Shown in pieces: positions 55,354 to 64,000 of a stretch of DNA of 64,000 nucleotides. The notes under the pieces were generated by a model. The model did not search any database. It had not been told where the DNA came from and saw only the letters and a list, made by a program, of their open reading frames with translations. The position numbers were made by a program, and so were the translations under genes. Source of the DNA: Bremerella alba (GTDB taxonomy: Bacteria; Planctomycetota; Planctomycetia; Pirellulales; Pirellulaceae). The DNA lies in assembly GCF_013618625.1 (NCBI RefSeq), contig NZ_JABRWO010000002.1, forward strand, positions 588,109 to 652,108, read 5' to 3'. The first letter of the stretch is position 1. The number at the start of each line of letters is the position of its first letter.

Positions 55354-57399
55354 CTACGGTTGCGGCTTCAACTGCCAGCTCTCGTTGAAGAAATCGGCAT
55401 CGACGATCTTCCCGGGCCATAGGGCATCCGGCTTGGTCGTTACGTCTACGATCGCCCAGTCGGGTAGCTTCGGCACCTGGCGGGCATTGTTCAGATAAGC
55501 GTACTCGCGGTAAGTGAAGCCGCTGTTGATCACCACGTACTTGGCCGGGTTCAGCGGATTAGGGTAAATCAGCACCGGGGCGTTCTCGGTTGCCTTATAG
55601 GTCTTATCGTCGACGGTGATTTCGTTCTTGCCCCATTTAATGGGCAACTTGTCGGCGATTTTGGCGAGAACGGCGTTGCTGCCTGGGTCGCCGAACAAGA
55701 TGAGATTACTGGTCGCAATGTCTGCCTCGGTTATCGCGTCGTCTGCTTTAACGATCGCATCGCCGCGAAACTGCTGTCGCCACTGATCGACTAAGTGATC
55801 CATCTCACCCACAGCCCACGCGTTGACAGTCTCGTTCCATGGCTTGCCGGTGGGACCTACTACGACGAAGCGATCGAGAAATGCGTCATCGATCGGACCT
55901 TGCAGCTCCGGCACTTTCGCCAGGCTGGTCGGTTCGCTCCAGCCAAGCTTCCAGCCGCTAGGGCCGAATTCCAATCGTGCCGACCACGATCGGTCCGTTT
56001 CTGGTTGAGGAGCCGTCAACTCAAACGTGTCCCCTTCTCCGCCGACAACCGAAGAGGCAATTCGGATTCGCACCGGCTGGTCGACCGTTAACAGTTGCTG
56101 CCCGGCCGGGAACTTGAGTTCCAGATGGGTGACGTTCCGCGTGCCGATGACGATCGAATTGGTCGGAGAGTCTACCTTCGCATGCACACGAGCCTGCTTC
56201 CAATGCTCTTGCAGGCCGGCCACGGTCACCCAGTGCATGCGGGGATAACGCAGCGTATATGTGGCGAAGCGAATTTCGCGGGGCGTGGTGATGCGGCCAA
56301 CTTCCGCCAAGGCGTCGAGCTTCGCGGAAATGATCTCTTTAGAATCCGCGTGAATCGAGTGCTTCGTCTCAGGCCCAATGATATGCGTCAGCCGCATGCC
56401 CTCGGCGGCAATCGCTTCCTGCATCACGTCGGCGGCTTGCTTCTGGATGTCGAGTTCGCCACTGTAAGCGATCGTCGGCAGGTTGAAGACATTCGCCGCA
56501 TAGCCAGGACAGTCGTACCACTGCCAAAGCTTTTTCTCGTACCAGGTCGGCTCAAGCGTTTCCTTCTGAAAGACGTCTAAAAACAACGGCGTTTCTGAGA
56601 AGCCTGCCCCCGGATTGGCGGCAAAGAACAAGTCGGGATAGTGCATCGCCATCTGCCAGCACCCTGCTCCGCCCATCGAAAAGCCGCGGATAGCGACCCG
56701 ATTGTCGTCGATGCGGTAGCTGCCTTGGACGTGCCGCATTGCTTCCAAAATGTCTATCTCGCCAGCGAATTTGAACGCATTGCAGTACCGCCCAAACGGA
56801 TGCAGCACGATGGTCCCGGTGGGTTGGTACTGCCCTGGCTTCTTCAATCGTTCGGCAATGAAGTTGGCCTCAGTGTTGCGTTCGCCGCGGCCGTGCAGCC
56901 AGATGTCTAAGCGGAAAGCATCGGTCGAGTCAAAGTTGTAATCGGCCGGAATCTCGAGACCGTACGGCTGCACCGTGTTGTCGATCTTCGAGCGGTAGCC
57001 CCGCACGACCAGTCCAGTCTGCGTCGTCCAAGGGGTCCTCCCTTCCATCAAGCTCTCGGCCCGGTTCAGGCCTTCGGTCAACGTTTGCTTTGCGGCGATA
57101 ATATCAGCCGGCTTGTAGAACTCGCGGTAGGTAAGGGCTTGTTGTAGGGCCCGGGAGAAGATCTCGACGTCCGGCAGCATCAGCGGCGTCATCGCGTCGC
57201 GGCGCATCTTCAAGCGTTTGATCAAGTCGTCGAGACGTTCGAGCCCTTGCGCCAGTTCGGCTGCGTCTGCGGCAGGGACCTCGATCCCTTCCGGAGGCAC
57301 CGGTCGAACGGTGCCCGGGATGTTATCGGCCGGGCCATCCGCCCAGAGGGTACTCGCTGATATGCAGAACGCAACGACAAGAAGCAGACAGTTTCGCAT
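55354..57399 (-). CDS. Exported alpha/beta-hydrolase (esterase/peptidase-like)
   Basis: 681 residues from ATG at 57399, where a signal peptide starts (MRNCLLLVVAFCISASTLWADG). The hydrolase core has the nucleophile elbow GFSMGGAGCW with Ser241, preceded by DIWLHGRGE and LHPFGRYCNAFKFAG, and followed by NPGAGFSETPLFLDVFQ and YSGELDIQKQA for the acid. The His in THIIGPETKHSIHADSK may complete the triad. The C-terminal half (400-681) is beta-rich and without known motif. Probable periplasmic esterase of the poly(3-hydroxybutyrate) depolymerase/prolyl oligopeptidase-like superfamily. Confidence 0.82.
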   Translation of the reverse strand: MRNCLLLVVAFCISASTLWADGPADNIPGTVRPVPPEGIEVPAADAAELAQGLERLDDLIKRLKMRRDAMTPLMLPDVEIFSRALQQALTYREFYKPADIIAAKQTLTEGLNRAESLMEGRTPWTTQTGLVVRGYRSKIDNTVQPYGLEIPADYNFDSTDAFRLDIWLHGRGERNTEANFIAERLKKPGQYQPTGTIVLHPFGRYCNAFKFAGEIDILEAMRHVQGSYRIDDNRVAIRGFSMGGAGCWQMAMHYPDLFFAANPGAGFSETPLFLDVFQKETLEPTWYEKKLWQWYDCPGYAANVFNLPTIAYSGELDIQKQAADVMQEAIAAEGMRLTHIIGPETKHSIHADSKEIISAKLDALAEVGRITTPREIRFATYTLRYPRMHWVTVAGLQEHWKQARVHAKVDSPTNSIVIGTRNVTHLELKFPAGQQLLTVDQPVRIRIASSVVGGEGDTFELTAPQPETDRSWSARLEFGPSGWKLGWSEPTSLAKVPELQGPIDDAFLDRFVVVGPTGKPWNETVNAWAVGEMDHLVDQWRQQFRGDAIVKADDAITEADIATSNLILFGDPGSNAVLAKIADKLPIKWGKNEITVDDKTYKATENAPVLIYPNPLNPAKYVVINSGFTYREYAYLNNARQVPKLPDWAIVDVTTKPDALWPGKIVDADFFNESWQLKPQP

Positions 57400-57497
57400 G
57401 AGGTCAATCCAGGTGGGGGCATGGGGCCGAATCATACCAACATCGGCCGGGCTTTGGATTGATTTTAACGGCTGCTCAACCGCGAGGAAACAACGCC

Positions 57498-60400
57498 TTA
57501 CGAAGCTTCCTTCTCGTCAACGATTTCTTCGCGAACGATGACTTCGTCGTGATCCTTGCGGGGATCCTTCGTTTCGTACCAGCGTCGCGGCGAATCCCAC
57601 CCGAATTCGTCGTGATCGGTGTAGACGTAACGCAGCCGCATCTTCTTCTGGGGTGGCGCGGGTAGTGGCTTCGGCTTCGGCGGAGACGCAGGAACAGGCT
57701 GAGGCTCTGGGGCAAGCTCGAGTTCTGGCTCAGGTTCCAACTCGAGCTCGAGTTCTTCGGCGTAATCCCACTGCGGTTCCGGTTCGAGGATGGCATCGGC
57801 CACGGGGAACTCTTCTTCGTACGGTTCCTCTTCGACTGGCTCTTCTTCGAGCAGCGAATCCCAATCGATCTGCGGCTTGCGGTTGCTGTCGGCATCTTTC
57901 AGCCGATAGTTCACATTCCCATTCATCTCGAAGCCAAAGTCGGACAACGACAACAAGTATTTGTCGGTGACTTCGCTACCCTTCAAGCGGTAGCTGACTT
58001 CTTCCTGCAAGATATCGCAGCGAAGTCGTACCGGCTCTTCCTTGGGCAACTTCACGACCGGCAGCGGAAGCGGAACTTCCTTAACCGGCTCGACCTTTTT
58101 GATCACTTCGTACTCGATGGGCACGTATTCCGGCAGCACGACTTCCGTGTACTTGTACGATGGCGGCGGCACTGGCTCTGGCTTGGGGTCTTCAATATGA
58201 ACGGTGACCTTCGGCTCGGGCAGCGGAGCTTGCTTGACCTTCGGTTTCGGGGCTGGCTTGGGTTCTGGTTTGGGCTCGGGAACGGGTTCAGGCTCTGGTT
58301 TCGGAGCCGGTAGTTCCATGGCCGGCAGGGGTTCGTCGATTTCGATCAAACCAGGACGGCAGATCCCGGTGAACTTGGGCAGTGCCCGAACGTCAGCCCC
58401 CATGCCTTGGAACATGGCGGCGATGTGTTCGTGACACGTGAAGATCAACAGCTGATGCCCTTCGGCGGCGAACTCTTTGAACACTTCCGCCGTGGCCTTC
58501 GACCGCTTCGAGTCGAAGTTCACCAGCACGTCGTCCAAAATCACCGGCAAGACGCGGCCTTGGCGAGCAAACAAGTGAATCAACGCCAGGCGAACGCTCA
58601 AAAAGACCTGCTCGCGGGTACCTTCGCTCAAGTGAGCCAGGCTCTTGGAATCGGCGTCACGTTCCTCGACAAACAAGGTGTTCTCGTGCAGCGGAGTCCA
58701 AATCCGGATGTATCGGTCATCGGTCAGCTTCCGCATGTACGACGAAGCCAACCGCAGTGTTTCCGGCTGACGATCGTTTTCGTAGACCCGGCGAATCTGT
58801 TCCAGCAGGCACGATGTGGCCGCGTAGGTCTGCCACTTTTCAATGGCTTTTTCCAACTGGGCTTCCACTTCGGAAAGCTCTAACTGAGCATGCAACAGGC
58901 GATCGTTCTTTTCCAGCGTTTCAAGTTGAACCTTCAACTCGCCGCGACGCTCGAAGCATTCCTGCATCCGCTTCTCGGCGTGCTGATGATCGTGCAGCAG
59001 TTTGGCAAGCTGTTCGTCGGCATCTTTGCTGATGGTCGTTTCCAGCCACGCTTCGATTTCTTCGAGCGTGCTCTCGGCCCCGATCTTCTCGTCGATCGTT
59101 TCGGTCAAGCTCTCCAGGGTGAGTTGCAGCTCTTCGACTTCTTCCGTGCGAACAATCCAGGTCAGGTACTCTTCTTCGTCGGCGCTGCTGGCCTCTTCCA
59201 GAATCTGCTCGCGTTCGGCGATCAATTCCTTCGCCTCGGCTGCGACTCGGCGGAAGTCGCCGCGGACCTTCTGGCCTTGATCGAACAGGCCAGATCGCTG
59301 CTTCTGCTTGCCTTCCTGGCGGACCAGGTCATCTTCCAGTTGCCCTAACAGCAACAAGGCATCGTTGGTCTTCGGCTGCACGCCAACATCTTTGGCCAAG
59401 TGCGAAATACGAGCCAACAGGGCTTCTCGTTCTCGCTCGGCGATGTCGTTCTCGCTACGAATGGCTTTCAACCGCTTGCGGTACTGATGAATCTGGGCCA
59501 GGAAGCGACCTAGCGATTTGATCAGGTCGGGGTTGATATCTTCCGGCAGATCGAGAATCCGCAGCGCGTCTTTCCAGTTCTTACGAGCCCGGACCACGGC
59601 AGCTTCCAGGTCGCTGATCTCACGCGTGCTCGACTCTTGCTTTTCGCGAACTTCGCCCAGCTTGTGTCCCAGCGGAATCAGTTCTTCCAGGCGAACCAAA
59701 TGGTCCTCGGCGCTCTTCAGCCGGGCCATCAGCGCCCCGTTGCCGCGCGGCAGCGAGATGTCGAGTTCCTTCTGCTCGGAAACCGCTCTGTCCAGCTGCT
59801 GATCCAACAGCATCAACTGACGCTTGGCCGAATCGAATTGCTGGGCCGTCTCGTTGTCCATCTTTCGCTTCATACTGTACGAAGCAATCATCGCCATCGA
59901 GCCGAAGATCCAACCGAAATGCCCCAGCCCGGAACCAATGAGCAAAGCATTTCCAAAAATCGACATCAGCGTCATCGAGCCGCCGCCGATAAACAATGCC
60001 CCCAGAAACACCATTTCTGGCTTGGGCATCATCTGATGCTCGAGCAGGTCGTGCGTTTCCGCTTCCGACTCACGGTACTGGACGCGGATCTGGTCGATCT
60101 TATCTTCGACCTGAATGCGGCGACGCAGCAGGTTCACCAGATCGCCGGCCTTAGATAGGGCCTTGTTCAGATCCTCTTCGCCCAGCGAGGTGAGCGACTC
60201 TTCCACTTCGCTCTCGACACCTAGCAGCTCTTCGTCATGCGTCGAAGTATGTCGTTTTCTGTCTTCCAGCTCTTGCGTGGCGTTCTCGTACGTTCGCAGT
60301 GGATCGCGTAGCGAACGAAGCTGCTTGCGAGACAAGTCAGGGCGTTTGCCACCGCGCGTCTTGACGCCGGTCTGTTCCCACAGATCCTCGATCTCGGAAT

Positions 60401-61445
60401 TGATCTGGCCTACTTCTTCTTCGTTACGTTCCAACTGCTGGGTGAGGGACAAAATCCATTGCCGCTGTTCTCCCAACGCATCGACCCGGGCAGCCTGACG
60501 AGCAAGCTCTTGATTGACCGGAATCAAGCTATGCTTCTCACGCAGCTCGGTGTAATTGGACCGCAGCTCGCGGCACTTGGTCCGTTTCTTCGAGATCTGA
60601 TCTTGCAGCGAATGCAGATGACGGAGCGTCTCGCGAGATACTTCTGGCAGCTCGCCGTACCCGTCGATCTTTTCGATCAGCTTGTTACGGCGATTGATCT
60701 CTGGCCGCAAAGCCTGGCACATTTCGACGAACGCGGCGACTCGCTCCAGGTCGCCTGTTTTGAACTGAAATTGATTGATCTGCGTTTCGAGGGCCCGGCG
60801 TTGATTGAGCAGGTTCGACCATTCCTGCGTTCCGCCACGGAGCTGCTCAATTTCCTTCTTTAAGACCTGATGCCGTTCCAACAACTGATCGACCAGGGCT
60901 TCTTCTTTCCCGCCGGAAATCAGTCCGCACCGCGAGGTCTCCAGTTCGCGCATCACCTCGGCCAGCGAAATGCGATCGAGCCCGCTGGTCAGCTCGTAAA
61001 TCTTCTGGGCGGCCACGCTATCGTCGAGCGTTGCCAGCAGTTGCATCTCGCGCAGGCCCACTGCAAAGATATTGCTGTAAGTAAGACGATCGACCCCTTC
61101 TAGCAGCGCATCTAGCTGCGCGCGGCTTTGCCGAGTTCCGTCTTTGGCTTCAATCCAAACTTGCTCTTCGGTGCCGTCGTCGTTGAAACGACGCACGACC
61201 TTGAAGCGGCCCATCGAACCGTTCACGCGCAGTGCACCACCCGGCTCGCCACCATGCACCGGAGGCAAATAGCGGCGTTCGGCGTCCGGCTCTTGACCGT
61301 ACAGCATCGTGCGCAGGAAGTGCAGCAGCGTGCTCTTACCTGCTTCGTTGTGGCCAAACAGGACGGTAATAGTCGGCGAAAGCTGTTCGACACTCAGGTC
61401 GTGCCAGACACCGAAACCGTCGATTTGAATTTGATTGAGTTGCAT
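57498..61445 (-). CDS. SMC/Rad50-like ATPase, YhaN family, with Pro/Glu-rich C-terminal extension
   Basis: 1315 residues. Walker A is GHNEAGKSTLL (residues 31-41) in LFGHNEAGKST, the signature LAHLSEGTREQVFLSVRLAL and Walker B VLPVILDDVLVNFD are close together near 900-950. Long coiled coils lie between. A hydrophobic pair (PEMVFLGALFIGGGSMTLMSI and FGNALLIGSGLGHFGWIFGS region, about 480-530) sits in the hinge, typical of YhaN. The last ~310 residues form an unusual Pro/Glu/Lys-rich tail with IP-like repeats. ATG with GGAGTGAAGGG upstream. It is in an operon (50 bp) with a YhaO-like gene, as in DNA repair exonuclease pairs. Confidence 0.88.
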   Translation of the reverse strand: MQLNQIQIDGFGVWHDLSVEQLSPTITVLFGHNEAGKSTLLHFLRTMLYGQEPDAERRYLPPVHGGEPGGALRVNGSMGRFKVVRRFNDDGTEEQVWIEAKDGTRQSRAQLDALLEGVDRLTYSNIFAVGLREMQLLATLDDSVAAQKIYELTSGLDRISLAEVMRELETSRCGLISGGKEEALVDQLLERHQVLKKEIEQLRGGTQEWSNLLNQRRALETQINQFQFKTGDLERVAAFVEMCQALRPEINRRNKLIEKIDGYGELPEVSRETLRHLHSLQDQISKKRTKCRELRSNYTELREKHSLIPVNQELARQAARVDALGEQRQWILSLTQQLERNEEEVGQINSEIEDLWEQTGVKTRGGKRPDLSRKQLRSLRDPLRTYENATQELEDRKRHTSTHDEELLGVESEVEESLTSLGEEDLNKALSKAGDLVNLLRRRIQVEDKIDQIRVQYRESEAETHDLLEHQMMPKPEMVFLGALFIGGGSMTLMSIFGNALLIGSGLGHFGWIFGSMAMIASYSMKRKMDNETAQQFDSAKRQLMLLDQQLDRAVSEQKELDISLPRGNGALMARLKSAEDHLVRLEELIPLGHKLGEVREKQESSTREISDLEAAVVRARKNWKDALRILDLPEDINPDLIKSLGRFLAQIHQYRKRLKAIRSENDIAEREREALLARISHLAKDVGVQPKTNDALLLLGQLEDDLVRQEGKQKQRSGLFDQGQKVRGDFRRVAAEAKELIAEREQILEEASSADEEEYLTWIVRTEEVEELQLTLESLTETIDEKIGAESTLEEIEAWLETTISKDADEQLAKLLHDHQHAEKRMQECFERRGELKVQLETLEKNDRLLHAQLELSEVEAQLEKAIEKWQTYAATSCLLEQIRRVYENDRQPETLRLASSYMRKLTDDRYIRIWTPLHENTLFVEERDADSKSLAHLSEGTREQVFLSVRLALIHLFARQGRVLPVILDDVLVNFDSKRSKATAEVFKEFAAEGHQLLIFTCHEHIAAMFQGMGADVRALPKFTGICRPGLIEIDEPLPAMELPAPKPEPEPVPEPKPEPKPAPKPKVKQAPLPEPKVTVHIEDPKPEPVPPPSYKYTEVVLPEYVPIEYEVIKKVEPVKEVPLPLPVVKLPKEEPVRLRCDILQEEVSYRLKGSEVTDKYLLSLSDFGFEMNGNVNYRLKDADSNRKPQIDWDSLLEEEPVEEEPYEEEFPVADAILEPEPQWDYAEELELELEPEPELELAPEPQPVPASPPKPKPLPAPPQKKMRLRYVYTDHDEFGWDSPRRWYETKDPRKDHDEVIVREEIVDEKEAS

Positions 61446-61495
61446 CCCTTCACTCCTGAAGATGGCCTATCACTGGCAGCCGGCGAATATGGTTG

Positions 61496-62716
61496 TCACT
61501 CGGCTCGCAGCAATCGGACGCCCAGTCGGCGTGCGTCTTGCAACACGCGACGGCGATTTTCTCTTGATTCAATGGATACCGCCTCGGCTAACTGGCTTTC
61601 CTCGTGCCCTTCGGCCAGGAATTGCGTTAGCTCGATCGGCAGACTTGGATCGGCAGCCAATTCCCGCGTCAAACGCAGGTAATCGCCGCAGATCGACTGT
61701 TCTTGGTACCACGCTTCAGGAATGACCGAGGCCGTTTCGACGGTCAGTTCGTAAGTCCACGAGCCCATCGGCTCTTGACCGAACTGCTTGTTCAACTCGT
61801 CGGTAACCTCTTGCCAGGTCTCTTCCTTCAGCAATTCGCGGGTAGCCTCGTTGGCCACGATCACGCGCCAGTCGATCATCAGCTGGCGATTTCCCTTGGT
61901 GGTATTGAGCGTGTTGAGCCGGTTTTTGATGATCTTGGTCAGGTCGCTGACCTTCTTGCAGTTTTCCAGCTCGATGATTTCGCTTTGCCAGCGGCAGACA
62001 TCGGTTGGGATCGCTTCCATGGCGATATCCCCTTCCTCGTCGACTTCTACCAGCGTGCAGCTACGTTGGCCGTTGTGGGTGATGCTGCGACCCTGGGGCG
62101 AACCGGCGTAAACAGCGATCGCTGGCGAGCAGTTCAGCTTGTCGCGAAGATCTCGACCGCCCAGTGCCCAGTAAGGAATCCCGCTTCGGGCAATTGAATC
62201 GGACTCGAAGTCCCCGTTCAAAGCGCCCAGGGTAAAGAGGCCTGCGGCATCGGCTCGAAACTGGCTCCAGCCAGGCTCACGGCCGGTAAAGCCTTGGGCG
62301 AGGATCGTACAGATCGCAACGTCCCCTCGCTGATGCAGAATCTCGACCGGTTTGCCAGGACCAATCGTGTGGACATTCGACGGCAAATGAATTGAAGCAG
62401 GCCACCGCGCCGGCGGATCGGTTTCGCCGCCCAGCCAATAGACCTTAATACCGGCATCGCTGAGCGTTTCCAGCTGATCCAGCAAAAACCCGACAATTAC
62501 CGGGCTACTTTGACGAACATCCAGTACGTTTCCGGTGATCAGCACGAAGTCGACTTCATGCAGCAGCGCATTTTCCACCACTTGCTGCATCGCCTGACGC
62601 GGCGCACTGAGGAAGATCTCGCGCAGATGCTCGGGGACTTCAGGAAGCCCGCCTAGCGGCTGATCGAGGTGAATATCACCGGTTTGTATGAACCTGAAAG
62701 GGGAACCAGGCGTCAC
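61496..62716 (-). CDS. YhaO/SbcD-like metallophosphoesterase fold protein, active site degenerate
   Basis: 406 residues. The calcineurin-like fold is clear: FIQTGDIHLDQPL with motif I (Asp14, His16). Next, FVLITGNVLDVRQS stands where GDxxD is expected (Asn63 replaces Asp). VYWLGGETDPP stands for GNHD, and LGALNGDF has Asn instead of His. YWALGGRDLRD occurs in place of GHxH, and CSPAIAVYAGSPQGRS is retained. So most metal ligands are lost. Start is GTG at 62716 with GAGAGAGG upstream. It precedes the YhaN-like gene by 50 bp in one operon. Fold certain, nuclease activity doubtful. Confidence 0.85.
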   Translation of the reverse strand: MTPGSPFRFIQTGDIHLDQPLGGLPEVPEHLREIFLSAPRQAMQQVVENALLHEVDFVLITGNVLDVRQSSPVIVGFLLDQLETLSDAGIKVYWLGGETDPPARWPASIHLPSNVHTIGPGKPVEILHQRGDVAICTILAQGFTGREPGWSQFRADAAGLFTLGALNGDFESDSIARSGIPYWALGGRDLRDKLNCSPAIAVYAGSPQGRSITHNGQRSCTLVEVDEEGDIAMEAIPTDVCRWQSEIIELENCKKVSDLTKIIKNRLNTLNTTKGNRQLMIDWRVIVANEATRELLKEETWQEVTDELNKQFGQEPMGSWTYELTVETASVIPEAWYQEQSICGDYLRLTRELAADPSLPIELTQFLAEGHEESQLAEAVSIESRENRRRVLQDARRLGVRLLRAE

Positions 62717-62915
62717 GGCCTCTCTCCATGGCTGACGACCTTCAAAATATCATGCGATAGCATCATGCATGCTTGCACACCGGGAGTAGTTTAACGAAAC
62801 AGCAAAGTTTCGCCTATCCAGATTTATTAAAGTAGAGAACCTGTACGGCCGACACCACCAGGCCACCAACACGAGGGGTCGACGTCTCTAAGGTGATCCA
62901 GACGAATAAGGGTGG

Positions 62916-62980
62916 CTCAGAGATTCATCTCTGAGTGGCCAAAGGCCACAAACGGCTAATACAACCGGCCCGAACCCAGA
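62916..62980 (+). repeat. MITE-like element, copy 3 (one end)
   Basis: The palindrome CTCAGAGATTCATCTCTGAG (62916-62935) is followed by GTGGCC-AAA-GGCCAC and CAAACGGCTA, then CCGGCCCG. Compared with copies 1 and 2, both arms of the palindrome change (C to T against G to A), keeping it perfect. The far end was not recognised. Confidence 0.65.
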
Positions 62981-63011
62981 AGCAAGTATCCATCCGCAAG
63001 GCCTCTCACGA

Positions 63012-63057
63012 ACGCGGATCGCATGCCTGATACCCGCTTCACGCCCCGCGTCCGCGA
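63012..63057. repeat. GC-rich repeat related to 63213-63282
   Basis: The sequence CGGATCGCATGCCTGATACC followed by CGCTTCACGCCCCGCGTCCGCG matches the centre of the longer hairpin unit 200 bp further on, with about a dozen changes. Confidence 0.5.
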
Positions 63058-63212
63058 ATCTAAAAAAATTTTCATTTGAGCACTATACATATGCTACACC
63101 AGGCTGATATATCTAAATCATGCCCAGGGGACGCTTCCCCGGCACCGTGCCTATTTTCTTTTTAGGCATACGAAATCCGTACCCAGTTTCGCTGCTAGAC
63201 AAGCAGCAAAAC

Positions 63213-63282
63213 GTAGGGCCCGCGTGTCGCGGGTCGGACGCCTGGTACCCGCTTCGCGACCCGCGTTCGCGCGGGGCCCTAC
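63213..63282. repeat. 70-bp long inverted repeat
   Basis: GTAGGGCCCGCG at the left pairs with CGCGGGGCCCTAC at the right (with a bulge). Nested CGCGGGTCG/CGACCCGCG encloses an 18-nt loop containing the GCCTGGTACC block. It lies in the 611-bp space after the YhaO-like gene start (62717-63327), together with the preceding repeats. No gene is seen there. Confidence 0.65.
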
Positions 63283-63327
63283 TAAACTAACCCATCACTT
63301 TGCACACAAATATTTACGAGCACCGTT

Positions 63328-64000
63328 ATGTCCCATCACCACGAAAAACCTGAAAAACACGAACCGGGCGCCTCCGCGCACGGTTCGCAGGTTGCCGTGA
63401 TCGATGGCAACCGACTCCTCTGCCCCTGCTGCGGCGAAGTCCTGGCACTACTGGCCGACGAGCCTCCCCAAGAGCCACCCTTCGAGAACCCCATGCACCG
63501 GGCCGAATACGGCAACGATCCGCTAGGCCGCCCCCAAGGGGCAACCTTGAGCGCGATCATTCGAAGGCAAGAAGCCCAAGAGGCGATCACACGTGAGCCA
63601 GAAGAACCCCCGCAAGTAACCGAAGAAGAACACTTCACGCGAGTAATGGACGAAGCAGGTCCCAGCTACCGGGCAGACCCCTTGGTAGTACCCATCGATC
63701 CCGAGATCGAAGCGTACGAATTCCCCGAGGAAGATCCTCCCACAATCGAGAAGCCCAAGAAGTGCCAACCTCCTAAGCTTCCACCACTGGAGCCTCGACC
63801 AAAACGCGACCGCCAGCTTCACCATCGTTACCGAGAACGGGAAATCCGTCGCAGCAAACAGCCAATCCAAGAGCCGTTGTCCTACCAAGAGAAGCGGTTC
63901 TTCGCCTGGACCTACTACCGCATGAAGGCGCTCAACCTGCAACTGCAGGGAGAAATATGCGCCAAGCAAGAAGAGATCGACGCGTTAGAGCGTGAACTCA
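63328..64000 (+). CDS. Zinc-ribbon protein with His-rich start (3' end outside window)
   Basis: At least 224 residues, open to the window edge. The N-terminus is His-rich (MSHHHEKPEKHEPG). It is followed by LLCPCCGEVL, a CPCC metal-binding ribbon (Cys32, Cys34, Cys35). The middle is Pro/Glu-rich (EEPPQVTEEEHFTRVMDE, PEEDPPTIEKPKK). The last part before the edge, YREREIRRSKQPIQEPLS and YYRMKALNLQLQGEICAKQEE, looks like the start of a helical or coiled-coil segment. I do not recognise it. The start at ATG 63328 has no strong ribosome site. It may be a structural or DNA-binding protein. Confidence 0.7.
   Translation, partial: MSHHHEKPEKHEPGASAHGSQVAVIDGNRLLCPCCGEVLALLADEPPQEPPFENPMHRAEYGNDPLGRPQGATLSAIIRRQEAQEAITREPEEPPQVTEEEHFTRVMDEAGPSYRADPLVVPIDPEIEAYEFPEEDPPTIEKPKKCQPPKLPPLEPRPKRDRQLHHRYREREIRRSKQPIQEPLSYQEKRFFAWTYYRMKALNLQLQGEICAKQEEIDALEREL

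Overview
The window reads as chromosomal DNA of a planctomycete, most likely family Pirellulaceae (Blastopirellula/Bremerella/Rhodopirellula-like). This rests on gene content. There is a sulfatase, a DUF1501 plus cytochrome-c/DUF1549/DUF1553 pair, a DUF1559 pseudopilin-like protein, a very large cadherin-like surface protein with an LEDRSML N-terminal signature, several zinc-ribbon membrane proteins, bacterial methenyl-H4MPT cyclohydrolase, and an rsmH gene standing outside any division cluster. Base composition is moderately GC-rich, genes are long, and GTG/TTG starts are common. No rRNA, CRISPR, prophage or transposase is visible. There is one tRNA (Lys, UUU).

Layout. 1-6332: sulfatase (runs off the left edge), an amidohydrolase and the 1161-residue repeat surface protein. 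7101-19169, all on the minus strand: mch and an ATP-grasp ligase, an OleC-like AMP ligase, a zinc-ribbon membrane protein, an OleD-like reductase, then a tight fatty-acid-synthase-like set (ketosynthase, acyl carrier protein, two CrtI/CrtISO-like FAD oxidoreductases, hotdog dehydratase, enoyl reductase). 19471-31510: housekeeping (TPR membrane protein, RluD-like pseudouridine synthase, BshB1-like deacetylase, CbiET, an Ntn amidase, IscA and NifS/IscS, a Nudix protein, QueA, a GT4 glycosyltransferase, RsmH). 31586-44865: MauG-like di-haem protein, tRNA-Lys, DUF1501/DUF1553 pair, DUF1802 protein, a small structured transcription unit, a lipoprotein plus pseudopilin pair, and a large metzincin-like protease with a poly-lysine insertion. 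45235-55252: kinase-like protein, DsbD-type reductase, HisE/HisG, MiaA, two zinc-ribbon proteins, and MqnA/MqnC of the futalosine menaquinone route. 55354-64000: an esterase-like protein, a YhaN-like ATPase with its metallophosphoesterase-like partner, repeats, and a zinc-ribbon protein cut by the right edge.

The most interesting parts are these. (1) The 7.1-17.1 kb cluster looks like a dedicated type II fatty-acid/polyene assembly line joined to OleC/OleD-type head-to-head chemistry. (2) A ~250-nt terminator-bounded transcript at about 39.75-40.0 kb has alternative hairpins, a 15-nt near-complement of the 16S rRNA tail and two overlapping micro-ORFs. (3) A ~141-bp MITE-like intergenic element shows compensatory changes in its hairpins. 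(4) The SbcD/YhaO-like protein has lost nearly all its metal ligands. Everything here was read by eye from the sequence; no database search was run.
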